Under the pieces are notes generated by a model that ran no database searches, was not told where the DNA came from, and saw nothing but the letters and a program-made list of their open reading frames with translations. From Staphylococcus gallinarum (GTDB lineage: Bacteria; Bacillota; Bacilli; Staphylococcales; Staphylococcaceae), in NCBI RefSeq assembly GCF_000875895.1, contig NZ_JXCF01000019.1, forward strand, positions 1-39,220: a DNA stretch of 39,220 nucleotides. Reading direction: 5' to 3'. Positions 1-8,648 of this stretch are shown here, one piece after another. Positions within the stretch are counted from its first letter, which is position 1. Each line of letters begins with the position of its first letter. A program made the translations under genes and the position numbers.

Positions 1-130
1 GTTTGATTAGCTCATAAAATACTAATTTGTGTTATCATTAACACGTTTTTTTGAACCAACGATTATCGTTGTGTTCGGAATTAACGTTGACATATTGCAA
101 TTCAGTTTTCAATGTTCATTAATGTATATA
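1..130 (-). promoter_or_regulatory. Probable rRNA operon leader with boxA-like element
   Basis: On the minus strand this stretch follows tRNA-Gly and contains no reading frame. It carries TGAACATTGAAAACT (about 103-117), which resembles the boxA antitermination element of Gram-positive rRNA leaders. Two small hairpins follow: caacga/tcgttg (57-71) and gtgtta/taacac (29-44). The last bases before the window edge resemble, from memory, the sequence just upstream of staphylococcal 16S rRNA. The rRNA gene itself is not in view, so its presence beyond position 1 is inference. Confidence 0.5.
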
Positions 131-204
131 TGGAGCGGGTGATGGGAATCGAACCCACAACATCAGCTTGGAAGGCTGAGGTTTTGCCATTAAACTACAC
201 CCGC
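131..204 (-). tRNA. tRNA-Gly (anticodon TCC)
   Basis: On the minus strand the acceptor arm pairs GCGGGTG with CACCCGC. The anticodon loop CTTCCAA gives anticodon TCC, and the T arm carries GGTTCGATTCC. The CCA end is encoded (tgga at 131-134 read on the other strand), giving 74 nt in all. It lies 39 bases downstream of tRNA-Leu in the same orientation, so both are probably cut from one precursor. Confidence 0.96.
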
Positions 205-243
205 AAATTTATAGTGTTAATATATTATTAAGAAGTTATTTGA

Positions 244-326
<83 letters not shown>

Positions 327-360
327 TTGGCAAAACGGTTCTCTTAAAGTTACAAATATT

Positions 361-389
361 ATTGTAATCTATTTGTAATGCTTTGTCAA
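361..389 (-). promoter_or_regulatory. Strong SigA-type promoter P2 for the tRNA/rRNA unit
   Basis: On the minus strand there is a perfect -35 TTGACA (384-389), exactly 17 bases of spacer, and a -10 TACAAT (361-366). Transcription would begin about 25-30 bases before tRNA-Leu, as expected for a stable-RNA promoter. Confidence 0.85.
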
Positions 390-463
390 CAACTTTTTAA
401 ATTTGCTTTAACAATGTTTAAGATTTATTAATGTTGTTACTTATTATTTTCGCAACGTTTAAT

Positions 464-492
464 ATCTTATAACATATACAAACTATCGTCAA
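464..492 (-). promoter_or_regulatory. Upstream promoter P1 for the tRNA/rRNA unit
   Basis: On the minus strand TTGACG (487-492) and TAAGAT (464-469) are 17 bases apart, about 100 bases upstream of P2. The tandem layout is typical of rRNA operons in Firmicutes. The -10 matches only 4 of 6 consensus bases, so this one is less certain than P2. Confidence 0.5.
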
Positions 493-586
493 CATTTCCA
501 CCGAAGAAAATATTGAAATTTGACACTAACTCAAAATATTTTCTCTATTTATTACTATTATCTATAATAACTTGCCTAATAATACT

Positions 587-622
587 AAAAAACACCATTA
601 TCGATATTCCGATAATGGTGTT
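587..622 (-). terminator. Rho-independent terminator after sprT
   Basis: The 13-bp stem aacaccattatcg (591-603) / cgataatggtgtt (610-622) has a 6-base loop and is followed on the minus strand by a run of T. It lies 22 bases beyond the sprT stop codon and ends the tex-sprT transcript. Confidence 0.9.
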
Positions 623-644
623 CTTATAATACACTATTTGTTAT

Positions 645-1100
645 TTAACATATTTCAATTAATTTTCCACTACAAACGCCACAAACCATCTTTTGAGTAT
701 TTACTTTGCGAATCCTTTTAAACTCTGTGCCGCAATGATTACATTGATAAACATGCTTTACACGATCTTCATAATTTGTAATTGCAGAACAATATCTTGG
801 TGCGCCAGTTATCCTACTCAATTCTTTAAAATCTTTATCTCTGTGTTGATAACCTTTACCTTCAAGGTGCAAATGATAATGACATAATTCATGTTTGATA
901 ATATCAATCACTGCCTTAGTACCATACGTTTCAAATTGCTTATTATTGACTTCTATATTATGTGACTTAAGTAAATAACGACCGCCCGTTGTTCGCAATC
1001 GATTATTAAAATAGGCTTTATGCTTAAATTTTTTATTGAACAAATTCTCAGAAATGCTTTCAGTTAACCTTTGCAATTCTTTATTATTCAACTGGATCAA
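645..1100 (-). CDS. SprT-like zinc metalloprotease-fold protein
   Basis: Small soluble protein of the SprT-like family. The zinc-binding HELCH (HExxH form) is followed by a third histidine in GYQHRDKDF. The C-terminal part holds a four-cysteine zinc ribbon, CNHC then CGVC. Related SprT/Spartan-type proteins act as proteases near DNA, but the bacterial members are poorly characterised and I assign no substrate. The frame has no good ATG: it can begin at TTG 1100 (151 aa) or TTG 1091 (148 aa). Both lie at or inside the 3' end of tex, which stops at 1084, so translation is probably coupled to tex. No separate ribosome site is close enough to settle the start. Confidence 0.85.
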   Translation of the reverse strand: MIQLNNKELQRLTESISENLFNKKFKHKAYFNNRLRTTGGRYLLKSHNIEVNNKQFETYGTKAVIDIIKHELCHYHLHLEGKGYQHRDKDFKELSRITGAPRYCSAITNYEDRVKHVYQCNHCGTEFKRIRKVNTQKMVCGVCSGKLIEIC

Positions 1101-3234
1101 TCATCGTTAATGAAACTTTTCCTTTCTTCTCATCAATATCTAATATCCATACCTCTACAATATCACCAACACTCACTATATCCATTGGATTTTTAACAAA
1201 TTTCTTCGATAGTTTAGATACATGTACTAAGCCATCTTGTTTGACTCCTATATCAACAAACGCCCCAAAGTCCACAACATTTCTCACTGTACCACTTAAT
1301 TTCATATTTTTGGATAAGTCCTCGATAGAAAGCACATCAGATTTTAGAATTGGTGTTTCATAAGCATCACGTGGATCTCTGTTAGGTGCAATAAGTGATT
1401 TAGTTATGTCTTCTAATGTTGGTTCTCCAATGTTTAGCCGAGTAGCAATTTCTGCAATATCAATTTTATTTATTGCTTCTTTCAAATTATCTGTTCCTAA
1501 ATCATCTGTTGATAAATTTAGTTCATTTAAAAGTTGATAAGTCACTTCATAACTCTCTGGATGTATAGATGTATTATCAAGTGGCTCTTGACCATCGACT
1601 ATTCTTAAAAAACCAATACTTTGTTCAAATGTTTTAGCACCTAATCTTTTAACTTTAGCTATTTCTTTATTATGTTTGATAGCTCCATTTTCTTCGCGAT
1701 AGTCTATAATATTTTGTGCGATTGAAGCAGACAATCCAGAAACATATTGTAATAATGATTTTGAAGCTGTATTAACATCAACCCCAACTTGGTTAACTGC
1801 TGTTTCTACTACAAATGTTAAAGCACCTTCTAATTGTTTTTGGTTTACATCATGTTGATATTGACCTACACCAATTGACTTTGGATCAATTTTAACTAAT
1901 TCGCTTAATGGATCTTGCACACGTCTACCGATTGATACAGCACTTCTTTCTTCAACCTGAAAGTCAGGAAACTCAGATCTAGCAATTTCTGATGCTGAAT
2001 ATACTGATGCACCCGCTTCATTAACAATGATAAATTGTACATTTAAGTTGTGTGTTTGAATCATGTTGGCAACAAACTGTTCTGTTTCACGACTAGCTGT
2101 CCCATTACCAATTGCGATTAATTCTACATCATAGTCTTTTATATATTTTAAAAATGTTTTCTCTGCAGCTTCTACTTTATTTACTGGCGGATGAGGATAC
2201 ATTACGCCTTTAGCAATAAATGTTCCGAAAGGATTAATCACAGCAAGTTTACAACCTGTTCTAAATGCTGGATCTACACCAAGAATTTGCTTACCTTTCA
2301 TCGGTGGTTGTAATAACAAGTTTCTTAAGTTTTCGCTGAAGACGTCTATTGCATGCGCTTCTGCTTTCTCTGTCAAATCACCTCTAATTTCTCTTTCAAT
2401 TGAAGGCATTATCAATCTCTTCAAACTATCTTTAACAGCATCTACAATAAATTCTGTACCTTCATGCTCTGCTGTCACTTCATATTTACGGATATAGTTT
2501 TCAATTCCAGTTATATCCATTTCTAGTTTAACGGAAATTACTTTCTCTTTTTCTCCTCGATTAATTGCTAACACACGATGATTCGCTATTTTTTTAATCG
2601 GTTCTGAATAATCATAGTACATACTAAAAATTTCTTTTTCATCTTCAGCATTTTTCTTTTTCTGAGTTACCAATTGACCATACATATATGTATCTTTTAA
2701 GATTTTCTTTCTATATTTAGGTTCATCCGATATATGCTCAGCGATAATATCTTGAGCACCTTGTATCGCTGCGCTAGTATCTTTAACTTCCTCATTTATA
2801 AATTGTTGTGCTTTACTCTCAATCGATTCAGTCAATTTTGGTTGCTTTAACCAAATCGCTAATGGTTCTAAACCTTTTCTTTTAGCTTCAGTAGCTCTTG
2901 TTTTTTTCTTTTGTTTAAAAGGTCTATACAAATCTTCAACACGTTGTAATTTCGTTTGTTTTAAAATATCTTGCTTTAATTCGTTTGTAAGTAAACCTTG
3001 TTCATTAATATTATTAATTACTTCTTCTTTTCTTTTCTGAAGATTAACCATATATTGATATTCATCATCAATTTGTTTAATTTCTACTTCATCTAAACCG
3101 CCAGTTTGTTCTTTACGGTAACGTGCAATAAAAGGCACCGTATTTTTATCTTCTAATAATGACAACACCGCATTAATTTGTTGTGTTGTAAAATTATATT
3201 TTTCTCTAATAGATTGTATTAAGTTGCTATCCAT
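1084..3234 (-). CDS. tex: Tex-family S1 RNA-binding protein
   Basis: 716-residue cytoplasmic protein of the Tex/YqgF type. Visible parts in order: an N-terminal Tex helical region with IARYRKEQTGGLDEVEI; a YqgF/RuvX-like RNase H-fold domain containing ILGVDPAFRTGCKLAVI; a helix-hairpin-helix region with VNTASKSLLQYVSGL; and a C-terminal S1 domain with GTVRNVVDFGAFVDIGVKQD. Relatives bind nucleic acid and influence transcription and RNA turnover; the exact role in staphylococci is not settled. ATG 3234 is chosen because TTGGAGGA lies just upstream; an in-frame start at 3246 would place the ribosome site inside the gene. The gene follows the sigB terminator and overlaps sprT downstream. Confidence 0.93.
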   Translation of the reverse strand: MDSNLIQSIREKYNFTTQQINAVLSLLEDKNTVPFIARYRKEQTGGLDEVEIKQIDDEYQYMVNLQKRKEEVINNINEQGLLTNELKQDILKQTKLQRVEDLYRPFKQKKKTRATEAKRKGLEPLAIWLKQPKLTESIESKAQQFINEEVKDTSAAIQGAQDIIAEHISDEPKYRKKILKDTYMYGQLVTQKKKNAEDEKEIFSMYYDYSEPIKKIANHRVLAINRGEKEKVISVKLEMDITGIENYIRKYEVTAEHEGTEFIVDAVKDSLKRLIMPSIEREIRGDLTEKAEAHAIDVFSENLRNLLLQPPMKGKQILGVDPAFRTGCKLAVINPFGTFIAKGVMYPHPPVNKVEAAEKTFLKYIKDYDVELIAIGNGTASRETEQFVANMIQTHNLNVQFIIVNEAGASVYSASEIARSEFPDFQVEERSAVSIGRRVQDPLSELVKIDPKSIGVGQYQHDVNQKQLEGALTFVVETAVNQVGVDVNTASKSLLQYVSGLSASIAQNIIDYREENGAIKHNKEIAKVKRLGAKTFEQSIGFLRIVDGQEPLDNTSIHPESYEVTYQLLNELNLSTDDLGTDNLKEAINKIDIAEIATRLNIGEPTLEDITKSLIAPNRDPRDAYETPILKSDVLSIEDLSKNMKLSGTVRNVVDFGAFVDIGVKQDGLVHVSKLSKKFVKNPMDIVSVGDIVEVWILDIDEKKGKVSLTMIDPVE

Positions 3235-3342
3235 AGTGTCCTCCAATTGTTACATTTTTACGCTTATCTTTATTTTAACACATACTGTATACTACTAAGT
3301 TTGTTAACTATAAACCAAAATACTTTAGATGTATTTTACATA

Positions 3343-3386
3343 AAAAAGAGACAGTGATTCCCTAGATAAAGGTTACTGTCTCTTTT
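3343..3386 (-). terminator. Terminator of the sigB operon
   Basis: The stem aaaagagacagtga (3344-3357) / ttactgtctctttt (3373-3386) has U-rich flanks on both strands. It lies 5 bases after the sigB stop codon and separates the stress operon from tex. Confidence 0.9.
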
Positions 3387-3391
3387 AATTA

Positions 3392-4162
3392 TCATTTATT
3401 TGCAGCATCTTGTAACTTTTTAATTGCTGTACGCTGTAGTCTAGAAACATGCATTTGGCTCAAACCAATTCTCTCACCTGTTTCCTTTTGACTCAGTCCT
3501 TCAATAAATGTACATTGAATGATTTGTCTTTCACGTTCAGAAAGAATAGGAAGTATTTTTTCTAATATCATGCGTTTTTCTGTTAGATCATAATTATCAT
3601 CTTGTTGACCCATAATATCGAGTAATGTGACAGTAGAACCATCTTTGTCAGCTTCTATTGAATGGTCAACACTTAAAGCGTTATAGCTTTGTCCCATTTC
3701 CATAGCTTCCAATACTTCTTCTTCATTTACTTCCAATCGATCTGCTATTTCTTCAATTGAAGGTGAACGTTCTAACTCATTTGTTAGTTCATCGCTCACT
3801 TTTTTTATACGCGGCCCTATTTCTTTTATTCTTCTAGGCACATGTACACTCCATGTTTTATCACGTAAATAACGCTTGATCTCACCAATAACTGTCGGTA
3901 CTAAAAAAGCTTCAAATTTCCTGTCAAATGACAGGTCAAATCGATTGATAGCTCCTATTAATCCAACCATACCAACCTGAACAAGGTCTTCGTGATGAGA
4001 TTGACCTTTAGAATATTTATATGCCAATGATTCAATCAACTTTCTATAATGCTTGACTAATTTATCTTGCGCATCAGTGTGTTCATTATTTTGTTGTTCT
4101 TTAATCCATTGGTTTATTTGTTCAGGTGATACATCATTAACTGATTTCGACTCTTTCGCCAT
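3392..4162 (-). CDS. sigB: General stress sigma factor SigB
   Basis: 256-residue alternative sigma factor of the SigB/SigF group; it directs RNA polymerase to GTTTAA/GGGTAT-type promoters of the general stress regulon. Region 2 contains [20 protein letters not shown], region 3 follows [19 protein letters not shown], and the region 4 helix-turn-helix reads [19 protein letters not shown]. Full length for the family. Start ATG 4162 has AGGTG upstream, and the first 26 bases lie inside the end of rsbW, so anti-sigma factor and sigma factor are translationally coupled. SigB is held by RsbW and released when RsbV is dephosphorylated by RsbU. Confidence 0.98.
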   Translation of the reverse strand: MAKESKSVNDVSPEQINQWIKEQQNNEHTDAQDKLVKHYRKLIESLAYKYSKGQSHHEDLVQVGMVGLIGAINRFDLSFDRKFEAFLVPTVIGEIKRYLRDKTWSVHVPRRIKEIGPRIKKVSDELTNELERSPSIEEIADRLEVNEEEVLEAMEMGQSYNALSVDHSIEADKDGSTVTLLDIMGQQDDNYDLTEKRMILEKILPILSERERQIIQCTFIEGLSQKETGERIGLSQMHVSRLQRTAIKKLQDAANK

Positions 4163-4619
4163 TATTTCGCACCTGCTCTTTTTTAATATACTTTATCATA
4201 CTGATTGTTACACCTGATTGTTTATCGACTGTAACTTCATCCATTAAAGATTCAATTAAAAATAGACCCAGACCACCTTCTCTTAAGAAATCAATATTCT
4301 CATCTTCCTTATATGGTCCCAATTTTTCTTTTGTTTCTTCATAATCAAAGCTATCACCTTGATCAGATATAACAATTTTAATTTTGTCGTCAAAGATTTC
4401 AAAACATAGGTTAATCATGCCTACGTTATCTGGGTTGTCTTTATATGCATGTTTAACTGCATTAGTTACAGCTTCACTTACGGCAATTTTTGCATCTTCA
4501 ATATCGTCATATGATGCGCCAGCTCTTGAAAACACTCCAGACAATGTTAGTCGAATTAAACTGACATACTCTGCAGATGCTGGCAAGCGCATTTCAATAT
4601 AATCTTGTTTTTGTTGCAC
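4137..4619 (-). CDS. rsbW: Anti-sigma-B factor and serine kinase RsbW
   Basis: 160-residue protein of the GHKL ATPase fold. It binds SigB and also phosphorylates RsbV. ATP-binding boxes are visible: the N box [21 protein letters not shown], and the glycine-rich [15 protein letters not shown] 4619 is the best start: GGAGG lies 9 bases upstream and the rsbV stop is only one base away. A longer frame to 4649 would run into rsbV and has no better ribosome site. The gene overlaps sigB by 26 bases. Confidence 0.96.
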   Translation of the reverse strand: MQQKQDYIEMRLPASAEYVSLIRLTLSGVFSRAGASYDDIEDAKIAVSEAVTNAVKHAYKDNPDNVGMINLCFEIFDDKIKIVISDQGDSFDYEETKEKLGPYKEDENIDFLREGGLGLFLIESLMDEVTVDKQSGVTISMIKYIKKEQVRNNGERVEIS

Positions 4620-4620
4620 G

Positions 4621-4947
4621 TTATTCAACCTCCGTTCCTTCATTAACATGCATCAAATCTTTCAAACCAGTTATATCAAAAAGTCGACTTATACGATCTG
4701 AAACACCTAATATATATAGTTCTTTATCGTGTTGGTTTAACGCTTTTAGCGTTCCAACAAATAATCCTAATCCTGTTGAATCCATATAACTCACATTTTC
4801 TAAATTTACATGTATATCATGAGTTCCTTCTTGTCGCATCGGCACTAAGACTTCTTCTAATTCTGGAACAGTATAAACGTCTAGTTCTCCTCCAACTTTT
4901 ACCTCATAATATGTATCATGAGTTACTGTTTCAATATTAAGATTCAT
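4621..4947 (-). CDS. rsbV: Anti-anti-sigma factor RsbV
   Basis: 108-residue STAS-domain protein. In its unphosphorylated form it binds RsbW and frees SigB. The conserved phosphorylation site is Ser57 in [14 protein letters not shown]. Start ATG 4947 has AGGAGTG upstream. A SigB-type promoter lies between rsbU and this gene, so rsbV-rsbW-sigB can be induced independently of rsbU in a positive feedback loop. Confidence 0.97.
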   Translation of the reverse strand: MNLNIETVTHDTYYEVKVGGELDVYTVPELEEVLVPMRQEGTHDIHVNLENVSYMDSTGLGLFVGTLKALNQHDKELYILGVSDRISRLFDITGLKDLMHVNEGTEVE

Positions 4948-4986
4948 AACATTACACTCCTAATTATAGTCTAATTCCTAATTTTT

Positions 4987-5011
4987 ATACCCTTTAAACG
5001 CAAAACTAACC
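4987..5011 (-). promoter_or_regulatory. SigB-dependent promoter before rsbV
   Basis: On the minus strand GGTTAG (5006-5011) and GGGTAT (4987-4992) are 13 bases apart. The -10 is a perfect SigB consensus; the -35 matches GTTTAA at 4 of 6 positions. It sits in the 78-base gap between rsbU and rsbV, the place where staphylococci are known to carry the autoregulatory SigB promoter. Confidence 0.8.
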
Positions 5012-5025
5012 TAGTCTATTAAAAA

Positions 5026-6027
5026 CTAATTCACTCTTTTTATAATTAATATCGTTAAATCGTCTCGCTTCTCTGGTTTTTGAACTTTTAAAATCGCTTC
5101 ATATAATAACTGTACGATATCCTGTGGATGCATATGTTTGTATTTATGAATCATATTTAAAAGAATTTCTGTATCCACAAAATCTCCTGATTCATTTCGC
5201 ACCTCGGTGACGCCATCGGTAAAGATGATTACAAGGTCATCCAAATAAATAGGTATTTCTTGTTGTTTATATCTCGTTTGTTGATTAACACCTAGCACGC
5301 GACCACGCACACTTATTTCTTCAAATTCTTCAGTTTCCGCTCGATATATGTAGCCAGGTTCATGTCCTGCCGAACTGCAATATAATAAATGATTTAATTC
5401 TTCATATAAGCCATAAAACATCGTCACAAACATATTTTGATTTACATTTTTTTCGACAACACGGTTCAATCTCTTTAAACCATCACTTGGTAATTGTGAA
5501 TGACCATATGAGTCCATACCAAATTTAATCATACTCATCGCTAGCGCTGCAGGTATACCTTTACCGATAACATCGGCAACAGCAAAACTCATCGTACCAT
5601 CTTTATGATCAATCAAGTTAAAATAATCGCCACTTACTTTTTGAGCAGCTACTGAAATGACCCCAATTTGTATGCTATCAAACTGAGGTATATCCGTCTT
5701 TAACATGGTTTGTTGAAGTCTTGAAGCTAAATCAATTTCTTTATCATGATATTGTAATCGATCAACGAGTCTTTGATAATCTCTATAATTATATCCGAAG
5801 CCTCTAACAACTTCTTTAAGCACATTGAATGTTTCTAAAATTTGAGTTTCACTTAATTCCAACTTTTTAACATAGTCTTTATGAATTTGTACGATGTCTT
5901 CAGGCAAAAGATCTTTTTTTATGATTTCATTTGTGAAGACTTCCGTCTTTTTTAGTAATTCAGTACTATCTGTTGTATGTAAACTCTCATCAATTAGCGC
6001 TTTATATTGATTTTTGAATTCTTCCAC
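5026..6027 (-). CDS. rsbU: SigB activator, PP2C-type phosphatase RsbU
   Basis: 333-residue phosphatase that removes phosphate from RsbV and so activates SigB. The first ~85 residues form the RsbU N-terminal helical domain, with a short linker; the PP2C/SpoIIE domain runs from about residue 120 to the end. Metal-binding acidic residues are visible in SGDYFNL, FAVADVIGKG and IIFTDGVTE, and the C-terminal EKRDDLTILI. The start is GTG 6027: gaggagg lies just upstream, while an ATG at 6069 has no ribosome site. The frame is intact, unlike strains with known rsbU deletions. No upstream stressosome genes (rsbR, rsbS, rsbT) are present, as is usual for staphylococci. Confidence 0.97.
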   Translation of the reverse strand: MEEFKNQYKALIDESLHTTDSTELLKKTEVFTNEIIKKDLLPEDIVQIHKDYVKKLELSETQILETFNVLKEVVRGFGYNYRDYQRLVDRLQYHDKEIDLASRLQQTMLKTDIPQFDSIQIGVISVAAQKVSGDYFNLIDHKDGTMSFAVADVIGKGIPAALAMSMIKFGMDSYGHSQLPSDGLKRLNRVVEKNVNQNMFVTMFYGLYEELNHLLYCSSAGHEPGYIYRAETEEFEEISVRGRVLGVNQQTRYKQQEIPIYLDDLVIIFTDGVTEVRNESGDFVDTEILLNMIHKYKHMHPQDIVQLLYEAILKVQKPEKRDDLTILIIKRVN

Positions 6028-6138
6028 GTGGTAATTCCTCCTCAAAATGCAAATATAAATCGCATACATCGCCTTTTAACATATCTAAAAAGTAATTATG
6101 TATGTATAACTCTTAAATACATCGATATTTAATTATTT

Positions 6139-6168
6139 ATTATAAATCATCCGAATATATTATCACAA
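6139..6168 (-). promoter_or_regulatory. SigA-type promoter candidate for rsbU
   Basis: On the minus strand a perfect -10 TATAAT (6139-6144) lies 18 bases after TTGTGA (6163-6168). It follows the terminator at 6216-6243 and precedes the rsbU start by about 110 bases. The -35 matches only 4 of 6 bases. Confidence 0.55.
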
Positions 6169-6215
6169 ACATATCAGTTTATTTTTTTAATATTTTATTT
6201 ATAAATAAGTAATAA

Positions 6216-6243
6216 AAAAGCTTTAGGATAACCTAAAGCTTTT
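6216..6243 (-). terminator. Terminator between mazEF and rsbU
   Basis: A perfect 12-bp stem aaaagctttagg (6216-6227) / cctaaagctttt (6232-6243) has a 4-base loop and is followed by T-rich sequence on the minus strand. It lies about 160 bases past mazF and would limit, though perhaps not abolish, read-through from mazEF into the sigB operon. Confidence 0.85.
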
Positions 6244-6401
6244 AAACTTTGACATCCTTTCATAAGTCATATCTACAATAATTTAAATATGCAATCTGAA
6301 AGATTACATTTATTCTTACAATTAAGTGTTTATTGCATTCTATAGAGACTAGATGTCTATACTTCATTATTTTGTTGACTTATTTAATAAACTTATTATA
6401 A

Positions 6402-6764
6402 CTAAGGCTTGTGGTTTCTTACATTATGTAGGCCTAAGCTAATGTCAATGGCATAATTAACTTCTTTCATCTTCTCTTCAGATAGATATGTTAACTTTTC
6501 CTTTAACCTTTTCTTGTCTAAAGTTCTTATTTGCTCAAGCAAAATCACCGAATCTTTATCAAGTTTATATTTACTTTTTTCTATTTCTACATGTGTAGGT
6601 ATTTTAGCTTTATTTATCCTACCTGTAATTGCCGCAACAATTACGGTAGGACTATATTTATTTCCAGTATCATTCTGTATGATAACTACAGGTCTAATTC
6701 CCCCTTGTTCAGACCCTTGAACTGGTGATAAATCAGCTAAATAGACGTCTCCTCTTCTCATCAT
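6402..6764 (-). CDS. mazF: mRNA interferase toxin MazF
   Basis: 120-residue endoribonuclease of the PemK/MazF family; the staphylococcal enzyme is known to cut mRNA at UACAU-type sites. The N-terminal [12 protein letters not shown], the [12 protein letters not shown] strand-loop and the [10 protein letters not shown] segment are typical, with a late [13 protein letters not shown] motif. Start ATG 6764 overlaps the mazE stop by four bases (ATGA), so toxin translation is coupled to antitoxin translation. The last ~10 residues (LHNVRNHKP) look variable for the family. Confidence 0.97.
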   Translation of the reverse strand: MMRRGDVYLADLSPVQGSEQGGIRPVVIIQNDTGNKYSPTVIVAAITGRINKAKIPTHVEIEKSKYKLDKDSVILLEQIRTLDKKRLKEKLTYLSEEKMKEVNYAIDISLGLHNVRNHKP

Positions 6765-6934
6765 TCATTGTTATTCTTAGAGCTGATATAAATTTCATTG
6801 CAATCACAAGCTTCACATTCAAATGGAAAAGCTTCTGCTGCAAGGGAGAGGTTTAAATCGGCCATCTGAGAATAACCTTCTTTTAGTAGTTGTTCTATGC
6901 TATTATGATTTCTGCTTTGCGTGATACTTACCAT
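6761..6934 (-). CDS. mazE: Antitoxin MazE
   Basis: 57-residue protein, too short for many gene finders. The start ATG 6934 has ATGGAGGTC about 8 bases upstream. The sequence begins [10 protein letters not shown] and includes [20 protein letters not shown], which matches the toxin-binding region of staphylococcal MazE. It then has a striking CEACDC stretch at residues 40-45. No clear AbrB-type or ribbon-helix-helix DNA-binding domain can be recognised. Stop and mazF start overlap. Confidence 0.93.
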   Translation of the reverse strand: MVSITQSRNHNSIEQLLKEGYSQMADLNLSLAAEAFPFECEACDCNEIYISSKNNNE

Positions 6935-7022
6935 GAATAAAGACCTCCATGTGACTAAAAATAGAATATATTATGTTTACTTGTTAGATATATAATAACA
7001 AATTTTAAATACAGTGACTATA

Positions 7023-8171
7023 CTATTTTAGTAATTCATTATTTATTTCTACGACTTCAGTCCCATGATATATTCGTGGCAATCTTCTATTTAAGTTACA
7101 AAGCACCTCATAATTAATTGTATGTTGTTGTCGTGCCAATGCTTCAGCTGATTGTGGTGTATCTACATGATGATCCATTAAAATCACCTTATCTCCTACT
7201 TTAATTTCGGCTGGCACTTTAATGATAATTTGATCCATGCAAACTTTTCCAATAACTTCACACTGATGACCATTTACATTGACATATGCCCCAGACATTA
7301 ACCTTGGATAACCATCTGCATATCCTACAGGGATAATTCCAATTTCAGTAGGTTCTGTAGCAGTATATATACTGCCATAACTCACCGATTCTCCTGGTTG
7401 CAATACTTTTCGCTGTACTACCTCACTAATCCATTGCGCACTCGGTTTCAAATGTACTTTAACATTATCTTTGACATAATGAGATGGATAATAACCATAT
7501 AGTGATATACCAATTCTAACCGCATTACAAAATTGGGTGTCTTTCATTAATGCACCTGCTGAATTTTGAGAGTGAATAAATTCTGGTTTACGGGCTTGGT
7601 TAACCATTTCCTCAAACAGATTTTGTTGTTGATTCATAGAGTCTCCTGGTTTATCTGCACAAGCAAAATGAGTAAATACCCCTTCAAAAATTAAGTGTTC
7701 ATGGGCATCAATCGTTTCAATAATCTCCTTATATTCTGATACGTCTTTCACACCTAATCTGCCCATACCTGTATCAAGCTTAACATGGAACCATTGATCC
7801 TTTTCATTTTCTTCTGGAAGGTTTGTTATGACTTCATCTAGCCATGATTTTGAAGGCACTGTTACAGCAATTCGATGTTGTAATGCTTTATTAATATCCG
7901 CAGTCGGAATAACGCCAAGCACGAGTAATTTAGCATTGATACCATGCATACGTAATTCAATTGCTTCATCTAATGTAGCTACTGCAAAAAATTCCGCACC
8001 ATTTTTCATTAGTTGACGTGCAATCGGTAAACTCCCTAATCCATAGCCATTTGCTTTAACTACTGGGATAACCGTTTTAGTTGGATGTAATTTTTGAAAC
8101 ACTTGAAAATTCGAAACAATTGCATTTAAATCAACATTCACATAGGTTGATCTATAATACTTATCGGACAT
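7023..8171 (-). CDS. alr: Alanine racemase
   Basis: 382-residue PLP enzyme that converts L-Ala to D-Ala for peptidoglycan and teichoic acid. The PLP lysine is Lys39 in [10 protein letters not shown]. The second catalytic residue is the tyrosine in [10 protein letters not shown], and the barrel motif RLGVKD and the [12 protein letters not shown] segment are present. Start ATG 8171 has AGGAGG upstream. It follows acpS with a 102-base gap and precedes mazEF in the order shared by many Bacilli. Its product feeds Ddl, encoded at 14619-15689. Confidence 0.97.
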   Translation of the reverse strand: MSDKYYRSTYVNVDLNAIVSNFQVFQKLHPTKTVIPVVKANGYGLGSLPIARQLMKNGAEFFAVATLDEAIELRMHGINAKLLVLGVIPTADINKALQHRIAVTVPSKSWLDEVITNLPEENEKDQWFHVKLDTGMGRLGVKDVSEYKEIIETIDAHEHLIFEGVFTHFACADKPGDSMNQQQNLFEEMVNQARKPEFIHSQNSAGALMKDTQFCNAVRIGISLYGYYPSHYVKDNVKVHLKPSAQWISEVVQRKVLQPGESVSYGSIYTATEPTEIGIIPVGYADGYPRLMSGAYVNVNGHQCEVIGKVCMDQIIIKVPAEIKVGDKVILMDHHVDTPQSAEALARQQHTINYEVLCNLNRRLPRIYHGTEVVEINNELLK

Positions 8172-8273
8172 AAAGCATTAACCTCCTGTTTTGATAAAAT
8201 AAAATTTCCTACATATATTAAATCAATTTTATAACAAGCTTGATGAGATATCCAAATTAAAAATACTAACTTT

Positions 8274-8627
8274 TTATTTTTTTTCGAGTATCACTTGGCT
8301 CATAGCATAATGCTCTGTATGCGTTATACTAACATGAACATGAAAACCGTCATATGCAATGGTTGGTTTCCCAAATTCATCGTTAACACAGTCAATATCA
8401 TTTAGAGCGATGGTTTTACCGAGTCCAGTACCCAACGCTTTACTAAAGGCTTCTTTACATGCAAACCGCCCTGCTAAAAACTCCATCTTTCTCGGTTCAT
8501 GACTAAAACTATGAAACGTTGCTTGTTCATTTATAGTCAATACACGCTCAATAAGCTTCTTCTGATGGTGATAAAGTTGAGTGATTCTATCAATCTCAAT
8601 CAAATCGACACCAATACCATATATCAT
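8274..8627 (-). CDS. acpS: Holo-[acyl-carrier-protein] synthase
   Basis: 117-residue phosphopantetheinyl transferase that moves the 4'-phosphopantetheine of CoA onto apo-ACP. Magnesium-binding residues are the aspartate in [11 protein letters not shown] and the glutamate in [14 protein letters not shown], both family signatures. ATG 8627 is chosen over the in-frame GTG 8633 because AGGTG is 8 bases from the ATG and too close to the GTG. It is in line with the three PH-domain genes upstream and alr downstream. Confidence 0.96.
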   Translation of the reverse strand: MIYGIGVDLIEIDRITQLYHHQKKLIERVLTINEQATFHSFSHEPRKMEFLAGRFACKEAFSKALGTGLGKTIALNDIDCVNDEFGKPTIAYDGFHVHVSITHTEHYAMSQVILEKK

Positions 8628-8648
8628 TTTCACATCACCTATAATATT

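Larger units (their letters stand above)
327..644. other. Gene-free region between the tRNAs and sprT
   Basis: This AT-rich stretch holds two promoters pointing at the tRNAs (361-389 and 464-492) and the terminator of the sprT transcript (587-622). I see no ribosome site with a following reading frame on either strand. Confidence 0.7.
6028..6401. other. Intergenic region mazF-rsbU
   Basis: 374 bases holding the rsbU promoter candidate (6139-6168) and a bidirectional terminator (6216-6243). The part next to mazF (6244-6401) shows no ribosome site, reading frame or stable hairpin that I can support. Confidence 0.6.

Noticed and set aside
29..51. gtgtta/taacac hairpin followed by T run as a plus-strand terminator
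   Set aside because: No plus-strand gene precedes it; it is better explained as part of a minus-strand stable-RNA leader.
3235..3246. Longer N terminus for Tex starting at 3246
   Set aside because: The extension would overlap the TTGGAGGA ribosome site that is well spaced from ATG 3234.
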